A DNA stretch of 64,000 nucleotides from Bondarzewia mesenterica (taxonomy: Eukaryota > Basidiomycota > Agaricomycetes > Russulales > Bondarzewiaceae), in contig SGPL01000126.1 in NCBI GenBank assembly GCA_004802705.1, positions 1-64,000 on the forward strand, given 5' to 3'. A model generated the notes under the pieces. The model worked only from the letters and a program-made list of their open reading frames with translations. It ran no database searches and was not told where the DNA came from. The position numbers and the translations under genes were made by a program. Positions 45,411 through 59,310 of the stretch are shown in pieces; within the stretch, counting starts at the first letter, position 1; every line of letters starts with the position of its first letter.

Positions 45411-48400
45411 ATGACCACATCTACCTCCTCTCGTTTCCCCCGTCTTGGTTTTGGACTTGCTCGAAAATCGCCGCGTGCACCACCACCCCAGGAAGAGCAG
45501 GAAGACAATTGGTATATTCCCTACAATGGCCCGTTCGAGATTCCGGTCGACCTGCCCCAGCCCCGATATCGCGATAGCTGGGGCCATGTTCAGAACACCG
45601 CGGTAGATGAAGGATCTCGAACCATGTCTGTGGGGGAGACGGTGGGGGTACACTATGCGGAAGACAATTGGGTTCGTGCACGCGCCTTGTCCGAAGCTAC
45701 CATGTCATCAGGCGTGATGGACCCACAAAGACGCAGCGTCGTTCAGCCTTCGTCCGCTCATTCCTTTCGTTTCCGTTCGTCCACCTCTAACGCTCCACAC
45801 TTTCATACTTCTTCTTTCACCAAACCCGACGGGACTGGCGGAGTCGATCAGTCTCCGATGCCCATCCAGCGATATCAGAATCATCCGCCGAGCCCACCGC
45901 ACAGCACAAACAGGCTGAGCTTGGCCGGGTTTTTCAATGTCGCAAGAAAGAGCATCTCATTGTCTGGTCATGAGCCGTCGACTCATCCCAGATCTCCTGC
46001 GTCTCGGGCCGCTCAAGGACGCCGTCTTCGCGCGAGCACTGTCGTCATTCAGCCGGAGCGCGACCGAAATTCAGCGGAAGATGACTACTATAACTCCTAC
46101 TACTCTACCCTTCAGGCCAACGGTCCGTCCGGCTCGACGGATCCAAATAATAACGCGCAATCTTTGTCGCCTCATCCTTATGCGTATCCATTCCCTTCGT
46201 CGTCCGTAGTCCTATCTGCGTCCGAGCGCCGCGCTCCATTGATGGCAGTCTCCCCGAGCTCGTACAAGGGCAAGGGCGTCGATAATCATCATCAGTACCC
46301 ACGACCGCCGCCAATCAACACGCTTGGCACATCCGTCCCCAATTATCTGAAGCCATCCATCCGCAACTCGCTTTCCAAAGCCATCTCTACGCCCAACCTG
46401 CGTACACTTCCACGCCATCAGGTCCCTTCCCCCGCGAGCGCTCAACCTACGACACCACGTCGGAAACACCGATGGCTCTCCCCTGAGACGTGGTGCGACG
46501 CGCTCCTGTTCCCTCGGCCCCGATTTACCGTCCATGAGATTGACGACAGCACCCCACCAAAAACAAGTGGTAGCGGGCGGATCGTGAGCCCACCGGAGAG
46601 CCCGCTTGCGGCCTGGGAAACAAAACCTACAGAGGCATCACCACAGTCGGATCGGCCAAAGGCAGGTCGATCTGGATCAAGCGTCGGCCGTCGACTACCA
46701 AAGTCTCTGTCTGCCGTCAACTTGTCTACATCGCATGAACATGCCGTCGCTGGACCTTCAAGAATACCCGTCGACGCGAATCCTTCCTTGTTAGCACCTG
46801 AAGGTCATGGCCGCCGAAGTCGCCCAAAGAGCTTCGCTCAAGACGATCTCGCTCTGCCCTCACCTGTGCCTTCTTTAGCAACGTAGGTTTAGAATATCTA
46901 TGTTTGCCGTTATCGACTGATTATGTGCTCAGGGTACTAGAAGCGGGCGAGAATCTCAAGCGGGAACGGCAAGTATGGCACACACAAGCTTCGAACTCCT
47001 TTCAGAACAAGCGCATCCGCTCTATATCGCGCACGCGTTCGAAGTCGTTCGGACACGTGCGCACTCGACTCAAGGAAAAGGACAACGCGGTCGGCAGTAT
47101 CGATTTTCTCGCGGAACGGACGTTCTTCGGCATCCAGGCCTTAGCACCCACCGTCCACGTCCCGTCGTCTACGAGTGCCCACACCAGGTCCGGCACCACG
47201 ACGATATCCACAACGTCTCTCTCCCGCGCGAAATCACATGCTCGTTCCAATTCGCTGGGTAACACCGCTTCGCAAAAATCAGAAGCTCGAGGCCATTCGA
47301 GAAATGAATCATGGGGAAACGCTGCTCTAAGGACTGCCGCAGGGATATGCTTCAATGCTGACCAGGTCAGTCCTGGGGAGGAGCATAAGTCCGCGTTTGA
47401 CACATCGCTGAAGGGAGAAGGAACAAAAACGCTTCGGCTGGAAGAGCAGATGCGGCGCGAACAGGATGGCAGTCTGGTGGTAGGTCTGTCTGCTACGGAT
47501 GAGGACGAGGGAGGCACGGCGGCACTCGTATCTTCGCCCACTCCCTCTGGCATGACCATCTCGGCGGAGGGCCTTCCCGTTGGAATTGCCCTCTCCTCGC
47601 CGCCCCCATCGGAGGGTCATTCCGAGGATCCGAATCTTAGCCTGCCTGACCACCCGTACGCGCAGGGCGGTTTCTCCACTTCAATAAATAGGCATCCACA
47701 CCATCAACATCAACGCTCAACTTCGACCGTGCGCCAGGGATCAGACTACGCCGGGCCTCATCTTTCATCACCGCACATCATGGCCATCCCCCCCGTCAAT
47801 GATGTTTCGGCCAGACACAGACTTCCACCGCATGTGACCTTGCACCCTTATGCTAATGTCTCCGCTGCATCTCATTGGAGAGACGACGGTATCGGAGTGA
47901 ACCCTCGATCAACCGCGTATTCCCCCATTGCGTCCGGCGTTGTCCGCGAAGTTTTACCGGAAGAAATCCAGCCTTCCCCCGGTCCAATTGTCCGGCAGAA
48001 CAACTCGGTCATCGTTCCTGCCACCCACGCTTACGCTGCAGGAAATCGTGACAGCGGTGGACCGCTGGAGATAACAGAAGCACTGTCTCGTGCATTGCGT
48101 AGACGGGGAAGCGCGGATAGCGGTCTGGGAACGAGTGCGAGTGAGGACCATAACGCTAATCGCTTCGAGAAGCCGTTGGAGCCTGCCCTACCATTGGTGG
48201 CGACGACGGATGCTCGTCGGGTGCCCATCCACCATCCTTATTCTTATTATCCACAGCTTGTTCAAGCCAACACGCAAACTACTTCCTCTCATTCCAATCA
48301 TATAGTTGCCTCCTCTCCGCCCGAATGCGTGAATCCTCCATTCTTTAAAAACATCCCTTCGACACGAGCGACGTTCGATCCGTCGGCACACTCATCTCCT

Positions 48401-49490
48401 GGCATCGTTTCTCAGGATTCGTCGCCACCCGTGTCTCCACGTCCATTCAGTAGCATGGACGACCTTGATCGGTTCCGCGATTTATTCTGGAAACCGCACA
48501 GTCGAACGCCGTCCGATGAAGTCAGGAAGGCTTCAAGGGCACGTCAGCTGAGTGCTGGCATCCCATTCGACATCAGCTCTCACAGCAGTCAGTCTGGCAG
48601 CGGGTTGATGAACCTGACGCGCCAGCTGAGTGAGGAGTTGGAGACGATGCGGGAGCATGAGGACGAGCTCATGAATGACTCGTCTTCGTCTTCGATGTGG
48701 GGCAGGCGGTTTGGTGGTCTTCGAGATGATCGGCCATCGGAAAACCATACCGATCCCAATACAATCCTGTCGATTGCACGAGCTGATTCGCCTGAACCAA
48801 TGTCGGCGGCCTTACCCTTGCGACTACATCGAATGCAAGGACGTCACTCGCTTGATCCTCCTACAATTAACATCCCGGAGGATGTGGGGTCGTCTCGAGC
48901 ATCCTCGATACTTGAACGCTCGCCCTTAGATGAATTTGACAATGAGCGTGAGTATGCAACGAAAAGACTCCAAATTATGGTAGTGATAATCTTGAGCAGG
49001 TGTTTTGAGATTGGGTTCCATCGAAGCAGTGACGACCCCTCCGGTTGAAATGGCCGATCATCGATTTTCAGGCCACCTGTCGTTAGTCGGTGACGTGGGC
49101 GGTCGTCGCAGTATGGACGGGTCCAGAAAAAGCGACGAGTTGGCAACTCGCACGCCACGTCATATATCACAGGGCTCCAGCCTAGTGCCGCCTCACTCGG
49201 CTCGCGACATGGCACGCTCAAGCTATGTGACGACGGACACCAGTCAGTCTCGCATGTCTGGTCTTTCCGACTTCCCCGCGCCACCTGAGCAGCTCGTCGT
49301 TTCTCCCGCCCACGTCGGCTTGCTTCAGTCATATTTTAGCGATACCTCGCAGTCTCACATTGCGGATCCCTTTCTGGCGGAAGGCGTCCGTCGACGGCCG
49401 ACGCTCGTTCAGCCCGATACCAGCTACCGTTCTACATTTGGACGGGAAGCGCAATTCCCCCCGGCGTATTCCTCAGATAGTAATACTTGA
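45411..49490 (+). CDS. Very long Ser/Pro-rich disordered protein, unknown function
   Basis: About 1300 residues in three exons. ATG 45411 gives MTTSTSSRFPRLGFGLARKS, then EEQEDNWYIPYNGPFEIP, the most ordered-looking segment. The body is dominated by Ser, Pro, His and Arg with many SP/TP and RxxS sites (RSISRTRSKSFGHVRTRL, SSPPVSPRPFSSMDDLDRFR, RKASRARQLSAGIPFDISSH). Short conserved-looking parts are WLSPETWCDALLFPRPRF, VLEAGENLKRERQVWHTQ and EEQMRREQDGSLVVGLSA. The first intron joins LPSPVPSLAT to VLEAGENL (~46883-46931); the second joins DNERV to RLGSIEAV (~48950-49001). It is probably a heavily phosphorylated scaffold or signalling protein; no domain is recognised. Continuous open frames of 491 and 714 codons make it a real gene. 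Confidence 0.85.
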
Positions 49491-49769
49491 CTTCGGGCTA
49501 TGTTCTCTTTCATGTTTGATGCTCACCAGAATGGTTCGCCGTTCATCTTCGCCCCTGCAGATATCTTTTGTCTCACACTTAGACCCCTTCAGCCACGTAT
49601 CGTCCATCTTTTCGCTCATGTGTAATCATCGCATTCTTAAAAATTATTCGTTCATATATGTTTTGACACGCTAGCGGTTCTTGCGAATATAATCTTATGG
49701 CTACAACCCCAAACGTACACCTCGTACAAGAAAGAAACCACAGAACAAACTAAAAGTCAAGTCCAAATA

Positions 49770-52700
49770 TTACTCATCATATTGCGTTAGCTGGGTAACG
49801 GATAATGTCAGCGGGTGAAGACGTCTACGAAGCAACATGGAACTCACATCCAGCGTAAGAGTGCGTGAACTGTTGACATCCTGGTCGCGATATATTCCGA
49901 CCAGAGAGTTACCACGTTCGTATAAAGAACCTTTCAGACTGATCACGATGAATTGGAAGGTATCTGAGGCTTGGGAACGGATATAGTTGGCGATTTTAGC
50001 GACATTCGTGTTGTCTAGTGCAGCATCGACTTCATCCAAAACGAAGAAAGGACTGGGCTGATAACTGTGGGAGAACGTCAGTGCGGTTCGCCGTTGGATT
50101 AATATGCAGCGGACCTGTGAATGGCAAAGAGCAGAGCCAATGCTGCAACAGTCTTCTCACCGCCAGACAGTTGCTCCATGTCTCTGAAACGCTTCATAGG
50201 GGGCATGGCATGGTATTTGATACCACTGGCGTATGGTTCCTATATAGCTGCTTCATCAGAAAATCGAGGTGTCAAGTAGAGGTTCGGGATATCAAACCTC
50301 ATTGTCCTCCAAACTGAGATATGCGACGCCTCCCATGGGTGCTGCTTTGCCTTTCGTTAGGTCCTTATACACCTGGTCAATGCGCTCAGAGATGTGATTA
50401 TAGGCCTTGTTGAACAACTCAGTCCTTCCAGATGATACTCAGCCGCATATAGATATGTTATAATCGAGTGCAACTTACCGTCGCCTCTTAACGTCGTTGA
50501 AGGCATCTCTTGCATTTTTGGATTCTTTGCGGGCCTTTTCGGCTTCTTGTTCAGTACCTGCTAGTTTCGCTTCCACGTCATCGAGCCTGAGCGGTATATC
50601 AACTTGGTGAGCAGCGGACATTGTTCGAGAATCGACTTACCGTTCAATAGCCTTCAAATTGGGTGCCATTCTTTCAATATCTCCGCTCAACTTCGCAATA
50701 GACGCGTCGATTTCGTTCAGTGTTTCGCCGGACTCGTCCTGTAGATTGCTCTGATATACCAGGAAAGGAGGGACAGTAGAAACTGAACGTACCTGACGAT
50801 CGTCTTCATCAAGTTCATCAAAGTCAACCTCAATTTCGTAGTCAGGAACACGCTTTGGATGTTGAGTAGCATCTTCGTCTTCATCGACGTCCATAGCCAC
50901 TTCCTCACGGAGATTCTGTACGATAATGAGACCAATATGAAAAGGTTGAAAGCCACAAATAATTACCTCTTCCATAGGAACATTTTTTAGATTGCCCTGG
51001 TGCAACGGCAGCTCGATCTCTTCCAGACGGCACTTCCGGTATAAAGCTGACCGTTCTAGCCCGAGTTTCTCGATTTCATCATTCTATCTCAATAAGAGTC
51101 AATGGCCACATATCAGAGCATCATTATGAATTACCCACTTTCGTCGCGATCTCCTTCAATGCTTCATCCAGCACTTTCCTTGCCTTCATCGTCGTTCGTT
51201 TCACCTTCTCAACAACCTTGGTTTTCTCATCCAACTCATCGTTCGAAATTTTGAGCTCGTCTTTAAGCTCTTCGAGACTTTGATTCATTTCGTCAATTTC
51301 TTCCTGCGTTTTGGCTTTCTTCTCGCTCAACGTAATCAGATTTGCCTCCTCGCTCGCGATGGTGGTGTCCAGAATAGCTAATCGTTCACGAATCGAGTTC
51401 AGATGATCTTCTGCGAATTGCGATCTGGAAAGACAAAGAAATCGAAATGAGTATCTTCAATTTGCACGAGAAAAATGAGCTAACTGATTAGTCAATCTCG
51501 CTATTTGAGTCTCATAGCGCAATCGCGCCTCGCTCTCCTCTTGAGCCAGCTTGAGCTGCCGTTCTTCATACTCCCGAATATTTCCGACTCCAATCTGGTC
51601 ACAGAATGATGCAAAGATCTCATCCTCGGCAGCGTGAACAACAGATGCTAGCCCTTCGATTTTCTCTCGGAGAGTGTCAAGAGCCTTTTGCGCCTGGACG
51701 AGTTGCAATCAGCCTTTCAGTGGCACCGGAAACACGGATGTTACAANTTACCTTTGTTAGTTCGGGAGTGCCCTGTTTGATTGCTCTCTCGACATGCTTC
51801 AGCTCATCTTTAAGACCATTGGCGCGCAGACGGCAAGCGCTCTATAGGCAGAATCAAAAAATGAAACTNGGTGGAGCAAGACTATTATCCACGTACCAAG
51901 TCGTCCTTAGCGACAGCTAGAACCGACTCGAGTCGTGTGATNTCTGAGATCAGGTTTTCGTCGACTTTATTTCGAGGTTTTGACCTGATCAACTCATTGA
52001 GCTGAGTGTGAAGATTGTCCCGAACNCGNTGAAGACCTGGTGACTGCCGGGTTCAAAACTGGTCGCAGCTTACAAGGCACGCGCCTCACCTTGAACATCC
52101 TTCTCCTCCCATTTCTTGCTNTTACTGTGAGTGCTTCGTCCACCAGTGATGAGACCGCTCTTGTGGATGATTGTCCCCTCCAACGTCACAGCTAGATGAA
52201 TCGTATTGANGGTNAGGAGGAAAGGGAAGAANACAAGGGCGTACCTTTGACCTCTTGCCCNTTCTCGTAGCAAACGTATCTTGCCACGTCCATTGTATCA
52301 CANACCAACGCATTTCCACAAGCATGGTGCATCGCACGTTCCACTGCAGGTTCGTACTGGATAACATCAACAGCAAGACGTGCACCNTTGGCNAAAGAAC
52401 GGAACTTGTCGTTGATCGGTTTNACCTGGATCGTATCAAGTGGAATAAAAGTTGCTTGACCAGCCCGTTGGTTGCGCATGTACTAGTGNGTGTTNTTGAT
52501 ATTCNTGGGCACANTCNANATTNANCAGGACANNANCACCTGCTCACCTCGATGCAATCAATNGCCGTCTTTTCTTCATCAACGACTACAGCGTCAATGT
52601 TCCTACCAAANACGACAGATATTGCAGTTTCGTATTTCCGTTGAGTGGGTTTGCACAAATCGACGAGCCGTCCACGCACGCCTGNNANATCAAGGAGAAT

Positions 52701-54870
52701 TCCAAGATATATCAGAGACAGAANATACNGNCACATATAGTAACTACTTACCCGNGAAGATCTTCTGAAGAGTNGCCAAAGTCTCNTTCAGCTTGGCATC
52801 GCGCTCNGACTCCCTTTGGTCCACTCCTGCCTGAAGTAATTTGTTATGGACTTCTTGAAGCTTCTCNTTCANCTCGGTTTCCAGTTTCCTATATAACATT
52901 CGTGATAGTTTAGNCGGAGTTGNAAAAAAAAAAGAAGAACAAAAGGCGANACGGGAAACGCACGCTATCCTGGTTCGTTCTGCCTGCTGATTATCAAGCT
53001 CTTGCCTCACCCTGTCAAGGTCCTCCTGCAATGACGTGANTTTGTTTTCCAGCTGTAAANGGTANGNAAGAAANCCTATTCAGCTGACTTCACTTTGAGA
53101 AAGATGAAACTGCATTACCTCCGTCTTCTTAATCCCTTCAGNCCCTGCATCATCCTTCAATTTCGNNCTNTTNTGTTGAAATTCTTCCTGCTTGTCGTTC
53201 AATTGGGCATACGTTCGTGCGGAAGTCTTCTCGTCTCTNGTCAAGGTTTCTAGAGCTTGACGNTCATCCACNGCGAGTACGCTTGCTTCGGATTTTCTAG
53301 TTTTTAGCGAAGGGAGTGAAAATCAGTGTAAGCTTCGGGATTAATTGAAGCGANATGATGAAGGATCAAAAGANGTATTGNCCAAAATGACATACAGTCG
53401 ACGATATTCTTCCAAGCTTTCNGGACTCAGAGACAAATTCTGCTGTGATACTCTTCTCTGTGCCTCTGTTAGACGAGAGNTCAATACAATTCATTAAANG
53501 TATNAAGGNCCTCAGGGCAAGCCAACGTACCTTGAGCAGCGTCAGCAATCCTTTGGACGTTTTCGAGATCCTTTCTGAGGTTCCGCAGTTTCTCCTCCTG
53601 TTTTGTCGCATCTGCCGTCAACTGTTCCTTGATATCCTGCGCNTTGTTCACCTTCCGCGACGAATGAGCGATTTGAGCCTCGACGGCAACAAGTTCGGGT
53701 TTCTGTTCACGAGGCAATCGAGTTGGCGGGGTGGTTACAACGATGATAGAATGGATCAAACCTTCGCTTCCAGAGCTTTCTCAGCCTTCTTGAGCTTCCT
53801 CTCTTTTTGCATTCCGTTCGAACGTGCCTTCGCCTGCTCCGCACGAGCATCGTTCAACGCGTCGTCATGGGCTCGTTGCTCCTCACGCAGACCTGCCAGT
53901 GTCTGACTCTGATCCTTGATCTGATACGCATTGCTCTCGAGCGCTTCTTCAATGTGAAACAACTTGAATAGGATTCGACGCAGGATGAGTTGTTCCTATC
54001 CACGCTGTCATGAGTACCTGTCAGTCAACATAACTGGGTTGTAGATCGTACCCTCTCGAGACATAGCCCCTCGAACCGATCTGCCTCGCCCTTCTGCTCC
54101 TTGTACTGCTTGATCTCTCCAGCGATGCCTCGACGCTTCGTAAAGTTGAAGGTTGCATTCTCCGTAGCACGTTCCTGCGCTTCCTTCATCTTCTCATACT
54201 CTCCCGTAAGCTCCAGAGAGCCGCTAATCTGTTCGATAAGCCGTGAGAGCTCTTTAGGAGACTGGGACGCGACAGCCTCAACGTCACCCTGGAACACAAG
54301 GAAATTCTTCGCCTTGACGAGGATATTGTGCTTGATGAGGGCGTTGTTATATGCTGCATACGAAACAACTTTTCCGTTGAGTTTGTACTCGGAGGCTCCT
54401 GTAGTGGATATTCTATACGCGTGTATGGAGTTGATGTCAACTGATAGATGTCAAAGGCACTCACGTCCGCTGGAACTGCCATCCCTTATTGTCCTCATCC
54501 TCGTAGACTGCGAGAACCCATGCCCTCTTCGCTATTGTATCCCCCTCCTCTTCCTCCTCTTCCTCAACTGCTTCTGAACCCTCCTCCGCGCCCTCTTTCG
54601 CAAGGCGCCGTCCGCGGTAAACGAGGTCCTTCAGCTGACTACTCCGCAGTTGCGCGCTTTTCACTCCTAATACGAAAGAAATCGCATCCATGAGATTGGA
54701 TTTTCCCGCACCATTGGGTCCGATGACGGATGTGAAGTTGCGGAATGGTCCAACGACCTGATGACCTCTGTAAAGCACCTTGTTAGATGTTGCCAAACCC
54801 CTGCCACCAGAAAGATACCACGACACCTGTAGGACTTGAAATCGCATAGCTCTATACGTATGAGCGGCAT
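49770..54870 (-). CDS. SMC1: Cohesin subunit SMC1
   Basis: ATPase of the cohesin ring that holds sister chromatids together. [20 protein letters not shown] starts the head, with Walker A in [40 protein letters not shown] and [19 protein letters not shown] are SMC1 hallmarks. Long coiled coils flank a hinge at ~52100-52750 ([62 protein letters not shown]). The ABC signature [20 protein letters not shown] lies at ~50130-50190 and Walker B in [19 protein letters not shown] at ~50000-50060. The C-terminus joins TLTLD to LTQYDE across a final intron. There are more than a dozen introns. Ns between 51745 and 53520 blur the hinge and coiled-coil exons. Confidence 0.97.
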
Positions 54871-55138
54871 GTTGCCTTGAAGTTGAAACTTTCTTAAGGA
54901 TGGTCGACCGTATATACTCAAGACGGAGTGACCTGATCAAGTTCGCGTCTTCCCCCCGATCACGTTGGCCGAAACACGGTGTGATAATGTGACGTCAACG
55001 AGCGTGATGTGACATTTCGCGTTTAATTAATTGCAATTAATCGCACTCACCAAGTCTGCCTAGAAAGCGATATCGCATCGAAGAGATCAGTGAATGTGGG
55101 TTTGCTTCAACGATCGATGTGACCACACATTTTTGTAA

Positions 55139-57723
55139 CTACAGAGCCTGCGCAACAGCCCTCCCGAACCAGTCAGCTGCCGCCTCCCAACTGACTCTCG
55201 CGGCTTCGACTCCCTCAAGCGGATGTCCCTCCCCAGGAAACTCCAACATATCCACCTTCTTCCCCCTCCCTTTGAGCGCATGATAATACGACCTGCCCTG
55301 CGTCGGCGCCACCCTCCGATCGTCCTTGCCAATGAGCAGCAATACCGGCGCTTTCACCTCGTCGACGTGTGCGATCGGTGACATGCGGTACAATTTGTCA
55401 TATAAATCCGGTGTGATGCTCGTCCGAGACGTGAACGGAATACCAAACTCCCAGTAATACCAGTCGGGAATGTCGGTCTCGGCGGGTTGGGAACAGCTGA
55501 TGACGGGGTTCCTCAGCACTGCCGCACTGAACGTGTCTGGATATTGTCCGATGACTGGATATCCGGATCAGTCACCGTCTACTGTATGGAAGTTACTGGG
55601 TCGTATGACGTACCATGCGCGCCCAAAAACCCTCCGTGACTTCCACCCCATACGAATTGCTTTCTAGGTCCCTCTTCCGCAACACCCAGCTTGATCAGAT
55701 GGTGGACGGACCCCATGACATCTTGTACGTCTAAAGTCCCGCATTGCCCTACCAGTTTCCGGACATAAGTCTCTCCAAATCCAAGCGAGCCTGTATAATT
55801 CGGAAGGGACAGCGTATCTGCGGACCATTCAGTTTTCATGAGGTCGATTGATGAGCTAAAAGCACCTACAGCCCTGAAGAACCATTGCCACAATCGAGGG
55901 GTTGAACGAGGTGAAGCTATTACCATGCGGTCCACCATGAATGAAGGTCACCAGGGGCTGTTTAACCCGATCTTGCGATACAGGAGGCTGGATCAAAATA
56001 GTTTCGGTTGGGAAGCGATCGGGAATGGGAACAATCGAGGCTTTTAAAGAGTCGAGTGCCTCTCCCACTTCAGTACAGACGTGAAACGACTCATCAACAA
56101 AAGGTATCAGCAAGGGAAAAAGATACTCACCGCTTTCGGGTATCTGGGGCTGGTCGATGACGTCCCAAGCAATCCACAGCCCATCAACTTTATTGGCCAC
56201 TTCTCCAATCACAAGCTCGTTCGGTACCGTCGGTGAGCTCCTGCTGCAAAGAACCTTCCTCTCTCCATCCGTCCCCAGGACTGTCCAGCTCCGCAAAGAC
56301 TCCTCCGGCGTTTTGGCAGGTGACAAGTGCGTCACTCCCCGCGGTCGTTCCGCATCGATGAGGACGACCGTAGTCCTCGAACCTTCCGCTGTGTGTGCCA
56401 CGATGTACGTCCTGGGGTCCTCACCCAATCGGATAAATGGGCATTTAGGCAGTCCGTAATCAGTATACAGCCCATAAAACTCATCACCAAAATTTTGCGC
56501 CTTGGCTTCGAATACCGTATCGAGGAGGAGAGTCGATTGCCTAGTTTTCATGTCGAAGGAATGAAGGCTCGAGCACGCCGCATGTGGACCTCCCAGCTCG
56601 TTCGATAACCAGAATACGGTGACGCGATCCAAGGCGGCATCCCTGTAGACACGCGGAGAGCGAGAGGACCGTCCTGGGTGAGAGATTCTAGTCGCAGAAG
56701 ATGCGGTTATATTGGAAAACCCGTCGTTATCCTCAGATAAGCCCAGAGACGAAGGCTCCAAAATCAATTCCCAAATACCCGCCGGACGATTCAAACAGCC
56801 CTTGACACCAAGCCTATGACCGTCCTCTGTGAGCTCATAACCAGTAGCAATGATACGATCGTCCGCGGCGAAGACTGCTTGGCCAAAAGCGACCTGTGTC
56901 GGAATCGCCTCGCGAAATACCAGAGGCTTCACAGTAGACCGGCCGTTCCCCTTCAGATTCCCCATCTCGGACCCCGCACTTCTTGGCTGCCACTGAAAAA
57001 CATTGAGCGTCGGTCTCTTCCGACCAGTCAACGACTCGCCAAAATCCGGGAGATAACGAAAACGGGCAAACGGATCCGGATCGGCCAGTTCAGGAGCGTT
57101 CGCTTCTGCAGTGTATACCAAAGTCGTCTCGGACGGAGAAAACGAGAGCGAAGAGAAATAATCTGTGTTTGGGGATAATCATATAAGTTATATATACTGG
57201 TCATTGTGAACGATCTAATAAGTCGTCCAAAAAAACATACCGTCAGTGTAGAAGGGACCATGAAGTTTAGAAACATCTGTGGACGCCTCTAGCTTATCCC
57301 TGGCCCAAATTTCCACATATCTATTCTTCGCTCCATTGGAGCCATTGCTGGTCTCTCGAAGGATCGCAGTCAGCTTGCCCGATGGCGAGATGATTGACGC
57401 TTGCACATCGGGAGATACGTCTTGGGGCAGAGAGGCCAGAGTATCAAGACCAGGTTTAGGCTCGAGTTTGGGTTGAATGAATATAGTTTTCGAAGAAAAT
57501 CTCTTGACATTTCGCGTGTGATCTTTTGTGGACGATGTAACACTTACGACTGGATGAAAGGGTGCGTACTTTGTCAGTGATCAGAATCAGATGAGCTTTG
57601 AGAGATTGTCCAAAAACATATACCGTTCTCAGTCAGAAACTGTGCAGCTGTGTAGACAGGAATGCCTGCGAGTTCCACATACGACCCACTAGCGTCACCG
57701 AAAGAATGAGGCCCCATCGACAT
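55139..57723 (-). CDS. Acylaminoacyl-peptidase-like serine peptidase (S9C)
   Basis: Prolyl-oligopeptidase family hydrolase that releases N-acylated amino acids from peptides; usually cytosolic. ATG 57723 gives MSMGPHSFGDASGSYVELAG and IPVYTAAQFL. The N-terminal half forms a beta-propeller (DVQASIISPSGKLTAILRET, SSLSFSPSETTLVYTAEANA, RDAALDRVTVFWLSNELGGP). The C-terminal alpha/beta hydrolase has PLVTFIHGGPHGN, the nucleophile in FVWGGSHGGFLGAH, catalytic Asp in LLIGKDDRRVAPTQGRS and catalytic His in EFPGEGHPLEGVEAA. The end is ADWFGRAVAQAL. Introns include about 55520-55612, 55822-55870, 56070-56130, 57160-57240 and more near 57480-57625. The first two exon junctions are uncertain. It is tandem with SMC1 (269-bp gap). 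Confidence 0.92.
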
Positions 57724-59310
57724 CTCTTGAAGGTATCCACAGTAATACGCAGTCACAGATCACTTGTGTGCAAGATCGATCAGCTCCACAATTGGATCGA
57801 CTGCTCCGGTCGATCCGATATCGATGACGTCAGTTGCACACGCACATTGCACGCAAGAGTCTCACCGCCTCTAGCATCCAATTTCTCAACATATAGCAGA
57901 ATTCACGCGGGGGAAGAGATGCACGCCTTGTTACTCAGATCTGAACCCACAGACGTATGATTTAACCACCTGGTATCACGCTGAAGATCACTGACCAACC
58001 GATGAAAGGGGGGAATCTGAAGCGTCCGCCAGACAAGTATGTACGGAGGCCGGGAGAGTAGGTCAGAATAATCAATCGGATGAAATGGTGGAATATATGC
58101 ATGCGAAGTCTGACCTACCGAGAAACTAGTCCTAATGGAAACCTCATCATACTCCCTTACATCGACGGCGATGCCCCTTCGTCAAGTCTTGCCACACTCC
58201 CATTCAACGAGTGACGAGTTGGTGCAAGGGTATACTTAGATTTGCTGTGCATGGTCCTGAATTCAAAGTAGAAGGATGGGGGGGAAGCGGTGCATATATG
58301 GATGTGGGTTTGAATATATGCGTGAGTGTCGGCAAGACGTGAGAATACGCATAGACCCGTACCGCCCATGAGCTAGTCCTTGTTTCCATCCAGTGAGCAT
58401 CCCTGGGACCCAAAGTATCGCGTAGCCATTAGAGTGGGAGGGGCAAGGAGAGGTAATCCTGGTCCGCGAGCGTAAAGTTGGGAGGGACAAGAGACGACCA
58501 GGATGGGTGGGAACATATGCAGGAACTTGCGTTGTGAGGCTGACCGAGGACCGCGTATTCGAGTCGTCGTCAAAGCGAAACCGTTCTAACCGCTTTATTC
58601 GTCAACAAACTGCGCCGCGGACTGTCAGAAGCCACACCGATCCATGGTTGCCTGGGAAGCTGACGCAAGGCACAGAACAGACAGTACTTGTCTACAGAAG
58701 CTTAGAGAGCCAGGGACGCTGAGGATCATGGACAAGAACAACACAAACCGCCTTTCTTCGGAATACGAAAACCCGCTGGCGATGACCAAAACTTGAAGTT
58801 TGATCAAGCACAGAGTTACCCGCGCTTTGAAACCGATGGTTGATTTGATCTGATTTCAAGTATGGATGCTGCAGGATGTGAATTCCATGCACACTACGTC
58901 GGGGCGGGTATCGAGCAGCCAACAAACGGACGGATCCGAGTCAGATGTCATGATGCTGCAGGAGAGCTGAACAAATTTGGTGGATCCAGCAGTGCGCAGG
59001 GTTCATCGCAGCAGCGATCAAAGATGGGGTGCTGGTAGAACGGAACAGAGAAGGTGTTGGCATATGATAAAAATGATAGATATCAGGACGGACCACCGAT
59101 GAGAGGAAGTGGGCCACGGAGGCAGACCGGGTCCTTCCGGCGCCGCGGCCCTATTGTGCTCCCTCCAATTTGCATCCGTTTATATAGGACCGAGCCTCGT
59201 GCCTGGCGCCGTGCACTCTCCTCTCCCTCCTACTTTTTGTTCAAACGCACATATATATACCCCTCCCCTTTCCCCCCTTTCCTTCATTCAGTCTTTTTGA
59301 CGCTGCCACG
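57724..59310. other. Intergenic region with promoter of the small basic protein gene
   Basis: About 1.6 kb without a recognised gene; overlapping minus-strand frames at 58157-58573 lack motifs. From ~59160 it becomes a typical fungal promoter: tatata at 59181-59186, a second atatatata run at 59251-59259, then a long C/T-rich tract up to ATG 59311. Confidence 0.5.
59181..59186 (+). promoter_or_regulatory. TATA element upstream of the small Ser/Pro-rich gene
   Basis: tatata in ccgtttatataggac lies 125 bp before the start codon and is followed by a pyrimidine-rich tract, the usual layout of a highly expressed fungal promoter. Confidence 0.5.
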
